A DNA stretch of 29,860 nucleotides from DASYAN01 sp034431765 (lineage in GTDB: Bacteria; Chloroflexota; Ktedonobacteria; Ktedonobacterales; Ktedonobacteraceae), in NCBI GenBank assembly GCA_034431765.1, contig DAOUDD010000250.1, positions 1-29,860 of the forward strand, written 5' to 3'. This document shows positions 22,872 through 29,860 of this stretch, piece after piece. A program made the translations under genes and the position numbers. Position 1 is the first letter of the stretch; every line of letters begins with the position of its first letter. Below the pieces are notes generated by a model. That model had not been told where the DNA came from, searched no databases, and saw nothing but the letters and a program-made list of their open reading frames with translations.

Positions 22872-25132
22872 TGGCTCGCTCGCGTTTTGCTGTCGGTACA
22901 CGTTACATACATAACAAGGAAGTGTTTATAGTCCGTGAACTGTTAGTGGATGACAAACTCAATGTCGAAAATCAGAGTTTTGGGGGGCTGACCCGCACAT
23001 CGCAAAACGAACTTGGTGAAGCGTGGGCGCGAGGTGAAATAACATTTGAAATTCATGGCCCAAACACACGAAAACCCCGCGATATTTCTCTCATTACTGA
23101 ATTTACTATTGCTGACTTTGAAAAACTTCCTCCAAAATGGAGAGATGAAGCACGACGTAGACTTGATCTTATTCGCCCCCTGCTAAGGCTTCCACCCGAG
23201 GAATGCACCAATACATACATTGAGAATTATGTTACTCTCAAGAGGGCATCTCAACCTACTCAACCTGATTTGCCCACCACTTCCGAGGAACAGAGAAAAA
23301 ATGGCCGTAAGAAAGACCAACGTATAGGCCAAGCATTAAGTCGCGCAAGTTTAAGACAATGGATGACTGATTTTATAGATAGTGGTTGTGATCTCCGTTC
23401 GCTTGTTCCTGGTTACCATCGATATAAGGGAAAAGGAAAGTCAAGACTTTCCGTCGACGATGAAAAGGCTATTACTGCTGTATTGGAGGAGTATAAAAAG
23501 AAACCAGCTAAGCGAAGGGCGGAAGATGTACACTTAACAGTCATTAACCGCATCGTTGATGAGCAGGGCAAGCGTCCACAGGAGGAACTTCCTAGCTTAT
23601 CAACTCTCTATCGCCGCATACATAAAGAAGGTTTCACAAGCATCCTTCGACGCCAGCGTAGTCGTCTTGAAAAACACGCAGAGGATCAAGTATTTCCTGG
23701 CCCCAAACCAACGCGTATAGGAGAGCGCATCGAGATAGACGATACAACTCTTGACTTTATTGTTGTTGACCTTGAAGATCGACTACCTATTGGACGCCCT
23801 ACAATTACAAAAGCAATAGATGCTTATAGCGGTATGCCATATGGGTTCTATGTGGGCTTTGAACCTCCAAGCTATGTTACAGTACAAGCATGCCTGTATC
23901 ATGGTATTCTTCCCAAGCCAGATTGCCAGCAGCTTTACGGAACGAAACACTCTTGGCCAGTTTATGGTCTTCCAGAAACGCTGATTGTAGATAACGGACC
24001 ACATTATACTGGTCTCGATCTTGACTACGCATGTGAACAACTAGGCATCATTCTTGAACGTATGCCAATTAAGCAACCATGGTGGAAAGGCAAGATCGAA
24101 AGCTCTTTCTACTCAGATGATCGTGGTCTTATCCATACATTGCCGGGTACAACATTTTCAAACGTGCTAGAGCGAGGTGATTACGACTCTCTTCGACACG
24201 CATGTATTTCACTGCAAGGATTTATGGAGTTATTTCATGTTTTTCTACTGGATCAGTATGCAATAAACTGGCATGATGGAGTGGGAAAGAACGGTGGCAT
24301 CCCTATAAAGTTGTGGGAAGAAAGCGTGCTAAGCGGGTACATCCCGTGCCTCCACCACAATGTGAAAGACTTACGCCATATTCTCTTTCCTGGTGAGTTA
24401 CGTACAATACAACCGAACGGCATCGACTTTGAAACGCTTCACTATCAAAGTACAGCACTGGCATCCCTTCGCAGCTACTTGCAGAGTAAGACCTATAAGG
24501 ATAGAAATAAATCGGATGGTAGGGAGGATGGTCCGGGTAAACCAAGAGTACATGTCAAATACGACCCCATGGACTTGAGCACTCTTTATGTATACGATCC
24601 GCGCCCTGAATACGAGTATTGGCTGCCCGTCCCCGCCGTAGATCAAGAATATACGAAAGGCTTGTCCATTCACAAGCATCGAGTTATACGAAGCTATATT
24701 TTGAGGCAGAAGAAGGCAGTGGACATTTACGAACTGGCTGAGGCTAAAAAGCACATTCAAGAGGTTGTTGAACGAGAATACGGCCTGACCCGAAAGATAC
24801 GAGGTCGTAAGAAAGCAAAGCGCTATCTTGGTATTAGCTCGGAGTCAGCACCTAATGTAGTATCTATTACGCCTACTGAGGTTCAACCTCAGGATGAGCA
24901 TCTCACAGAAGAGACAGAGAAGGAAGTGGCAGAAGTGGACGCAAAGAATGGCACTGGCGTAGGTAAGGCTATCGGTCCCACTGTAGTAAATGGTACAAAA
25001 TCTGCGAAGAAGACGAAGAAGAAAACGGAGAAGAGTAATGATGTCGTCACAATGAGCGTGCCTATAGTTCGTGAAGCAGAGCCAGCGTCATCCAAGATAG
25101 ATGATTGGGGTGGAGATTATGAACTGCCGTAG
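22871..25132 (+). CDS. tnsB: TnsB DDE transposase
   Basis: A 753-aa protein with a GTG start overlapping the tnsA stop by one base (TAGTG) and AAGGAG 7 nt upstream. The N-terminal half (about 1-275) holds helix-turn-helix end-binding domains. The RNase-H-like rve core spans about 280-480, with D290 (IEIDDTTLD), D374 (TLIVDNGPHY) and E410 (WWKGKIESSF). The D-to-E gap of 35 is the canonical D,D-35-E arrangement of TnsB/TniA/Mu-type transposases. A beta-barrel region follows. The lysine-rich linker (KSAKKTKKKTEK) and short acidic tail (DDWGGDYELP) resemble the TnsB C-terminal tail that contacts TnsC. It binds the element ends and joins 3' ends to target DNA. Confidence 0.93.
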   Translation: MARSRFAVGTRYIHNKEVFIVRELLVDDKLNVENQSFGGLTRTSQNELGEAWARGEITFEIHGPNTRKPRDISLITEFTIADFEKLPPKWRDEARRRLDLIRPLLRLPPEECTNTYIENYVTLKRASQPTQPDLPTTSEEQRKNGRKKDQRIGQALSRASLRQWMTDFIDSGCDLRSLVPGYHRYKGKGKSRLSVDDEKAITAVLEEYKKKPAKRRAEDVHLTVINRIVDEQGKRPQEELPSLSTLYRRIHKEGFTSILRRQRSRLEKHAEDQVFPGPKPTRIGERIEIDDTTLDFIVVDLEDRLPIGRPTITKAIDAYSGMPYGFYVGFEPPSYVTVQACLYHGILPKPDCQQLYGTKHSWPVYGLPETLIVDNGPHYTGLDLDYACEQLGIILERMPIKQPWWKGKIESSFYSDDRGLIHTLPGTTFSNVLERGDYDSLRHACISLQGFMELFHVFLLDQYAINWHDGVGKNGGIPIKLWEESVLSGYIPCLHHNVKDLRHILFPGELRTIQPNGIDFETLHYQSTALASLRSYLQSKTYKDRNKSDGREDGPGKPRVHVKYDPMDLSTLYVYDPRPEYEYWLPVPAVDQEYTKGLSIHKHRVIRSYILRQKKAVDIYELAEAKKHIQEVVEREYGLTRKIRGRKKAKRYLGISSESAPNVVSITPTEVQPQDEHLTEETEKEVAEVDAKNGTGVGKAIGPTVVNGTKSAKKTKKKTEKSNDVVTMSVPIVREAEPASSKIDDWGGDYELP

Positions 25133-25222
25133 TACTGGTCAGAAACCTTTGTTTCAATAGCAATTTGTGCCTACCCTTGCTACAAAGAAGTATGTACTTA
25201 GCGAAAGTGAAAGGATATTTTC

Positions 25223-26311
25223 ATGAACGACTCTAATCCTCGAAGTGATACTCATGCCAATCTTACGCACGAGGAAATCCTTCGACTCCCACATTTAGAT
25301 CGGATATGTTATGTTGAGCAGATGCGTATTCGCTATCCTCTCTGGAAGCACCTTTACGCTAAACTGCAAAAGTGTCACGAGATGAAGAGTATAGCTGCTG
25401 AACCGCCATGTATGTTACTCGTTGGACCCTCAGGAGCAGGAAAGACGACGCTTGCGGCTTCCTATGCGCGAAAATACCCTACAATTTTTACAGAGACCGT
25501 GACGTTGCACCCGGTGATCATGGCGACCATTCCTTCTACGGCAAGTGTACATAATCTGATCATGGTCCTACTAGAGGCACTGGGTGATCCAGCAGCACTA
25601 AAGGGCACTATAGGGGCAAAAGAGCGTCGGCTTATCAAGTATTTTAAAGAAATCTGTATGGTGGAACTGCTTATTCTTGATGAACTGCAGCATTTCGTTG
25701 ATCGTGATAATCAAAGGATACTGCAAAATGCAAGTAACTGGCTAAAAACATTCATAAAAGAAACGAAGGTTTCGTGCCTTCTTATTGGTTTACAAGATGA
25801 TGCAGAAGAGATAGTTAATACCAACTCTCAACTAGCTCGATTGTATGGAGATCCCTACGTATTAGCACCCTTTGAGTGGGACGAAACGAAACCGAATCAA
25901 ACCAAGGAGGTGTTCCGCGATTTCCTTAGAGAGATAGAGAAACTGTTGCCGCTCAAAGACCCATCTCATCTCGATCACTATGATACCGCCTTACGTTGTT
26001 TCGTTGCCTCTGGCGGATTAATGAGCTACCAAATGAAACTCGTACGAACAGCAACGCGCTTAGCGTTAGAACGAAGAAAAGAGCGTTTAGACTTAGATAT
26101 CCTATCGCAGGCATTTAAAGAAGAACTTGCCTCTGAAAGACGAGGCATTCCCGATCCATTTACTGGAGGACTACCAAACCTTGAAGAATTCAAGAAAAAC
26201 CAAGCGAAGCTAAGAGAACAAGAAAAAAGGAATGGAAGAGGTACGAATCGACGTGGTAGACCTCGTAATCCTAACGATCCACCAGCAGAGCGATTGAAGG
26301 ATATTCTGTAG
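25223..26311 (+). CDS. tnsC: TnsC AAA+ transposition regulator
   Basis: A 362-aa protein with an AAA+ core: Walker A GPSGAGKTT at 68-76 and Walker B LLILDELQHF at 149-158 (D153, E154). A sensor-1 region follows (VSCLLIGLQDDAEEI), then a helical lid to about 310. The C-terminal ~45 residues are a basic tail (NRRGRPRNPNDPPAERL). TnsC forms ATP-dependent filaments or rings on target DNA and bridges TniQ/TnsD to TnsB. Length and motifs match the TnsC/TniB group. A 90-bp gap separates it from tnsB; AAAGGA lies upstream of the ATG. Confidence 0.93.
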   Translation: MNDSNPRSDTHANLTHEEILRLPHLDRICYVEQMRIRYPLWKHLYAKLQKCHEMKSIAAEPPCMLLVGPSGAGKTTLAASYARKYPTIFTETVTLHPVIMATIPSTASVHNLIMVLLEALGDPAALKGTIGAKERRLIKYFKEICMVELLILDELQHFVDRDNQRILQNASNWLKTFIKETKVSCLLIGLQDDAEEIVNTNSQLARLYGDPYVLAPFEWDETKPNQTKEVFRDFLREIEKLLPLKDPSHLDHYDTALRCFVASGGLMSYQMKLVRTATRLALERRKERLDLDILSQAFKEELASERRGIPDPFTGGLPNLEEFKKNQAKLREQEKRNGRGTNRRGRPRNPNDPPAERLKDIL

Positions 26312-26460
26312 GGAAGTTTGGGTACCCTGAGCTTATTATCTACACTTGATCCTTACACCAGACTTATTTTAGCTCGTGGACTGAGTTATGGAGAGATGCA
26401 ATAAGGATATTGCTACCTGGGTCAGCCTAACATTCCTAGGGGGTATTTAGGAACGTCACA

Positions 26461-28677
26461 TTGAATTTTCATATGGCGGTAAAGATAGTGTACACGATGA
26501 ATTCAGCACTCTTGAAACGTACTTCCGTTCAGCCTGGCGAGTCTCTCCAGTCTCTTTTAGCACGCTTGAGCTGGCTAAACGATTATGATGCACCTGATAC
26601 CCTTTCTCAGATACTTCAGGAAGGAAGAGGTAAGCAAGGGATACTTAAAGATAGAGCTTCACTTCCCCGACAAGCTGAGATGTATCAACGGTTAGAGGCT
26701 TTGACCGGTTTGGGTGTCTCTGATTTGTACGCCGCTAGTGCTCATCGTTTCACTAATATTCTCACGCCTCCAGACCAACCAATACAGTTACTAGAAATAT
26801 TACATGACAAATATTCTCCCTTGCTTGCCCAATCTCTTACTAGCAAGCAGATCCGACCTACGAGTGCTGGGCAATTCTGCCCCCTTTGCTTGAAAGACTC
26901 GGCCTATCATCGTCTGATATGGATGCCCATCGCAGTTTCGGCCTGCCTCAAACACTCTTGTTTACTTGTTGATCGTTGTCAGCAATGCAGCAGAAAAGCG
27001 AGTACTCGTGAGATCATTGAGATGCGGTGTCGCAAGTGCAAAAGTAACTTGGCAGAAGCTGAGACACTATCGTTAAATAATGACCCAGGACTGTCTTATC
27101 AGCACATGATTCAATCATGGCTCATAAGTTATGCTGCGCCTGACGATGAAGTACTTTTCCTCCCACAACAGCAACCAGGGGTACTCTATCGAGTTCTCGA
27201 TGGATTACAGTGGTCCATAAGGACGATAACATGGACAGAGTGGCCATATATACACAACATTAGTAAAGGTTTGCTTATATCCACACTTCAATTAAGTAAT
27301 ACACAGAGAACCATCACGCCATATGAAAGTTACTGCTTGTATGCCACAGCATTCAAAGGGTTAATACATTGGCCTAACGGCTTTTACGAGTTTTTACAGG
27401 CGTACCGAAGCCGGTTACAGTCGAAACTTTTTAATGGTGGTCCAAAAGCTGATTTAGGAAATCTCTATACGCAGTGGCTGCAAGATTACTGGAAGCATCG
27501 TGCATTCGAGTTTGTTCAAAAAGCATTTCAACACTATTTTGTTGACACCTATTCGCTAAGCAGTGCTGTTACACGCACGAATGTTTGTGTACAAAATCCA
27601 GGTGTTGCGGAGTCTCTTCCCCAGGTCAATATAGCCGAAGCTGCACGGCTGCTAGGAACAACACCCAAGATGATAGATGTGCTCGTAAAGACAGGAATTT
27701 TAACTTGCCAAGATTCAGAGTTAACAGACAAGCGAAAGTACAGATATATACATCGTGCAGAGGTGATAGCTCTTCGGAACAAATGGAGTGACGAAGTAAA
27801 CCTTGCAGAGGCAGCAAAGTGTTTGGGCGCGACAGAACAAATGGTTCTCGATCTGATGAAAGTAGGTCTCCTGTTTGCCGAACGTGCGCCAGCAGAAGGA
27901 TACCCCTATTGGACATTTAGCAAATCTGTATTGATTGAATGCTTGGAAAAAGTGTCGAAGCACGTCAATAATTTTTCATCACGAAAAGATGTAGAACGAG
28001 GTTCTTTAATGAACCTGGCCGAGGCATCTCGACAGCTCTTTGTTGTAGGATTGAACGCAGCAGCGATACTGCTATGTGTGGCAGAAGGCGAATTAAAAGC
28101 TTATTGTCCGGCAGAGCAAAAACTACGACTAGACGCTCTACGCTTTGAGCGTTCCGATATCCAGGAATATATACAGTCTGTGAAGACTCGAAACGGTTGG
28201 ATAGGAAGGAAAGAAACTGCTAAGCGTTTAGGCGTCAAAGATATAACGTTGACACGTTGGGTAAAGCATGGCCTTATAACCCCTGTTGCTATCTATGGGC
28301 ACGTACAATATTTCGATAAGAAGGCTATTCAGGCTTTCATTGCAGAGCACGTTCACTGTGAGGAAGCTGCTAAGATGTTAAGCGTGGGAAAGCTTACAGT
28401 GCAAAAATGGGGGCGTATGGGAAGGTTAGCAGAAGTCTGCGTAAGTGGTCCCAATGTTGATGGGCATTATAGTTATATTTTCAATAGGGAAAGACTTACA
28501 CAATGGCGTGAAGCACGACTTACATTTGGAGAAGTTGCAAAACATCTCCAAATCAGTAAAGCAACTTTACATCAATGGGTCAAGCAAGAAAAGATTCTTC
28601 CGTTAGATGACATGGGAGGGAGACAACATTGGTTTTCTAAAGAGGTAGTGCAGAAAATAGGTGAGAATAACCATTGA
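26461..28677 (+). CDS. tniQ: TniQ/TnsD-type target-selection protein 2 with tandem HTH modules
   Basis: 738 aa from a TTG at 26461, chosen because AGGA lies 8 nt upstream; ATGs at 26473 and 26497 are alternatives, and the TniQ domain only needs the last. The N-terminal domain has SVQPGESLQSLLARLSWLN and a zinc set identical in layout to the first TniQ (C140xxC143, C162-L-K-H165-x-C167, C173xxC176, C190xxC193). The C-terminal region again has about six HTH modules, e.g. NIAEAARLLGTTPKMIDVLV, NLAEAAKCLGATEQMVLDLM, GRKETAKRLGVKDITLTRW and FGEVAKHLQISKATLHQW. It is a full paralogue of the first TniQ, similar in the zinc domain and strongly diverged in the modules. Likely selects a second target type. 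Confidence 0.9.
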   Translation: MNFHMAVKIVYTMNSALLKRTSVQPGESLQSLLARLSWLNDYDAPDTLSQILQEGRGKQGILKDRASLPRQAEMYQRLEALTGLGVSDLYAASAHRFTNILTPPDQPIQLLEILHDKYSPLLAQSLTSKQIRPTSAGQFCPLCLKDSAYHRLIWMPIAVSACLKHSCLLVDRCQQCSRKASTREIIEMRCRKCKSNLAEAETLSLNNDPGLSYQHMIQSWLISYAAPDDEVLFLPQQQPGVLYRVLDGLQWSIRTITWTEWPYIHNISKGLLISTLQLSNTQRTITPYESYCLYATAFKGLIHWPNGFYEFLQAYRSRLQSKLFNGGPKADLGNLYTQWLQDYWKHRAFEFVQKAFQHYFVDTYSLSSAVTRTNVCVQNPGVAESLPQVNIAEAARLLGTTPKMIDVLVKTGILTCQDSELTDKRKYRYIHRAEVIALRNKWSDEVNLAEAAKCLGATEQMVLDLMKVGLLFAERAPAEGYPYWTFSKSVLIECLEKVSKHVNNFSSRKDVERGSLMNLAEASRQLFVVGLNAAAILLCVAEGELKAYCPAEQKLRLDALRFERSDIQEYIQSVKTRNGWIGRKETAKRLGVKDITLTRWVKHGLITPVAIYGHVQYFDKKAIQAFIAEHVHCEEAAKMLSVGKLTVQKWGRMGRLAEVCVSGPNVDGHYSYIFNRERLTQWREARLTFGEVAKHLQISKATLHQWVKQEKILPLDDMGGRQHWFSKEVVQKIGENNH

Positions 28678-28771
28678 TGAGTAAACTACTATTGCATTTT
28701 TCATATCTCATAACTCCATTTCCCATCAATTAACGACGCTATTAGAACATTAGCCCTATTTGCGCTTCCCA

Positions 28772-28800
28772 TTGACATATTTTTGATGCATACTTATACT
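28772..28800 (+). promoter_or_regulatory. Near-consensus sigma-70 promoter for the PAPS-reductase-family gene
   Basis: TTGACA at 28772-28777 and TATACT at 28795-28800 are 17 bp apart, 148 bp before the downstream start codon. This indicates a transcription unit separate from the tns operon. The rest of 28678-28948 shows nothing else I can support. Confidence 0.65.
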
Positions 28801-28948
28801 AAGCGTTACTTGTTATAAACCTTATAATGGAACGAATATTGAGTTAAGGCAATGTTGGTATCAAAGGGAACGTTTATCCTCCTCAATGGTTTGTTAAATT
28901 TTTGAATAAGAATTTTGTAATTATGTCTTTTTCTAAGGAGACCTCCTT

Positions 28949-29860
28949 ATGGACTCAGAGCCCTTATTTCACTGGTGTGCTACATGCCAGCATCCCGTTT
29001 ACATTTCTCGGGGCACCAGTTGTCCAACATGTGGAGGTATACTCACATACCTAGCAGTTGGTGCTCGTCCCGTCTTCGCTCGTGAACGACGTATCTTACA
29101 ATTTTACGGTCACGGTCCACTTACAACAGAGGCAGTTTGGCGTGCTAGTAAAAGTCGCTACTACTACATCAATGGAAAACAAGTGACACTACCTAGCTCG
29201 GAAAAACTCAAAGACGACATTCCAGCAATTGCTGACTACATCCGTGATAGTGATCATTATGATGCTTTGGACCAGCAGTTAATCCGCGATTATCAGAAAC
29301 AGTTGAAAGTGAATAAACCTCATCTTCTAGCATTAGAAGATGAGGCATTTCAATTCATTCAGCATGCGGTGAGCCGTTTCTCCCGACGAACTATTCTGAT
29401 ATCATTCAGCGGTGGGAAGGACTCAACAGTTGTATCTGATCTTGTGCGGAGAGCACTGGGACGATCCGATCTTTTACATGTCTTCGGTGATACGACACTA
29501 GAGGACGAGCATACCTATGACTATGTACGTACATTCCAAGAGCAAAATCCGCTCATTCCCTTCTTCAATGCCAAGGCTGAGCACGACTTCCACGAACTAG
29601 TTGAAGAGATGGGACCACCTAGCAGGGTTATGCGCTGGTGTTGCACCATATTCAAGGCGGGCCCCATCAATAATCTTCTTCAAACATTGGGGGATCAAAA
29701 AGTTCTTACATTTTATGGTATTCGCAGAGATGAATCATTGCGTCGTAGCCAGTACCATAAGGTATCCTGGAATGATCCTGATCGACTAGGTACAGTCGTG
29801 AAAGTAGATCAAAATGATGAACTGAATGGCGTGACAGTGGGAGCCAAGATCGGTCAGCAA
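28949..29860 (+). CDS. Zinc-ribbon PAPS-reductase-family protein (3' end beyond window)
   Basis: 304 codons are visible, open at the window edge. The N-terminus is a zinc ribbon (C10-x2-C13, C25-x2-C28), followed by a PUA-like stretch (RPVFARERRILQFYG, then AVWRASKSRYYYINGK). The ATP-pyrophosphatase/PAPS-reductase core begins at about 140 with the PP-loop SGGKDST (154-160), RWCCTIFK at 229-236 and GIRRDESLRR at 257-266. Members activate or transfer sulfur by adenylating a substrate; relatives include CysH, and DndC/SspD of DNA phosphorothioation. The zinc-ribbon front fits large archaeal-style CysH-like proteins better than DndC. AAGGAG lies 8 nt before the ATG. It may be Tn7-like cargo or the chromosomal neighbour; the rest of the gene and its partners are needed to decide. 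Confidence 0.82.
   Translation, partial: MDSEPLFHWCATCQHPVYISRGTSCPTCGGILTYLAVGARPVFARERRILQFYGHGPLTTEAVWRASKSRYYYINGKQVTLPSSEKLKDDIPAIADYIRDSDHYDALDQQLIRDYQKQLKVNKPHLLALEDEAFQFIQHAVSRFSRRTILISFSGGKDSTVVSDLVRRALGRSDLLHVFGDTTLEDEHTYDYVRTFQEQNPLIPFFNAKAEHDFHELVEEMGPPSRVMRWCCTIFKAGPINNLLQTLGDQKVLTFYGIRRDESLRRSQYHKVSWNDPDRLGTVVKVDQNDELNGVTVGAKIGQQ

Larger units (their letters stand above)
19521..28677 (+). mobile_element. Tn7-like transposon core (tniQ-tnsA-tnsB-tnsC-tniQ), ends not located
   Basis: Five genes on one strand encode all parts of a Tn7-type machine: endonuclease TnsA, DDE transposase TnsB, AAA+ regulator TnsC and two TniQ/TnsD-type target selectors. tnsA and tnsB overlap by one base; the other gaps are 33-150 bp. 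TnsA implies cut-and-paste with both strands cut. No cas gene or CRISPR array is in the window. The limits given are those of the gene block only; terminal repeats, target duplication and most cargo are outside or unrecognised. Confidence 0.85.

Noticed and set aside
19521..28677. CRISPR-associated transposon (CAST)
   Set aside because: No cas genes, crRNA repeats or tracr-like sequence visible; both TniQ proteins are long TnsD-type with their own DNA-binding modules, unlike the short TniQ of CASTs.
28949..29860. DndC of a DNA phosphorothioation system
   Set aside because: The zinc-ribbon N-terminus and RWCCT motif context fit CysH-like proteins better, and no dndB/D/E or ssp gene is in view; kept only as a distant possibility.

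Overview
The window most resembles a Ktedonobacteria-type (Chloroflexota) chromosome. It has an XRE-HTH protein with a membrane anchor and peptidoglycan-binding repeats, a kinesin-light-chain-type TPR protein, an XRE-NACHT-membrane protein and a dense load of insertion-sequence and group II intron debris. The assignment is by gene style only; no rRNA, tRNA or housekeeping marker is present.

Region 1 (1-7.1 kb): an XRE-peptidoglycan-binding membrane protein (minus, cut by the window edge), a nucleotidyltransferase-fold protein, a TPR protein and a large XRE-NACHT membrane NTPase (minus). Two copies of an undescribed repeat family lie here. Its units read GCCAAATATTTGTGAC, in inverted arrays that look like transposase-binding ends. 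One copy flanks the nucleotidyltransferase gene; the other (3757-3957) has no passenger.

Region 2 (7.2-11.6 kb): visibly AT-rich genes. These are an NTF2/SnoaL-like protein, a glutamate-cysteine-ligase-like enzyme, an IS982-type transposase remnant and a zinc-ribbon/three-TM/periplasmic-binding-protein receptor.

Region 3 (11.6-16.4 kb): a nest of mobile elements. An IS3-family orfB end was invaded by a group II intron. A second, apparently complete group II intron (RT-maturase-HNH, about 2.4 kb) sits inside domain V of the first, giving a twintron. The outer intron is cut off exactly at the terminal inverted repeat of another IS3-family end. That IS carries a frameshifted orfA which reads by chance into a complete tyrosine recombinase.

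Region 4 (16.4-19.1 kb): small regulators and hypotheticals. These include an excisionase-like HTH/ABM-like protein, an unknown 224-aa protein, a relic of IS3 orfA and an XRE regulator with a perfect palindromic operator on its own promoter.

Region 5 (19.5-29.9 kb): a Tn7-like core, all on the plus strand: tniQ-tnsA-tnsB-tnsC-tniQ. The two TniQ/TnsD-type proteins are full-length paralogues. Each has an N-terminal TniQ zinc domain and about six helix-turn-helix modules, suggesting two target selectors served by one TnsABC machine. tnsA carries a fused, partial, catalytically incomplete extra copy of its N-terminal half and has a strong internal ribosome-binding site for a normal-length TnsA. 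Downstream, behind its own near-consensus promoter, is a zinc-ribbon PAPS-reductase-family gene that runs off the window. It is either cargo or chromosomal flank. No CRISPR array or cas gene is visible, and neither end of the Tn7-like element could be located.
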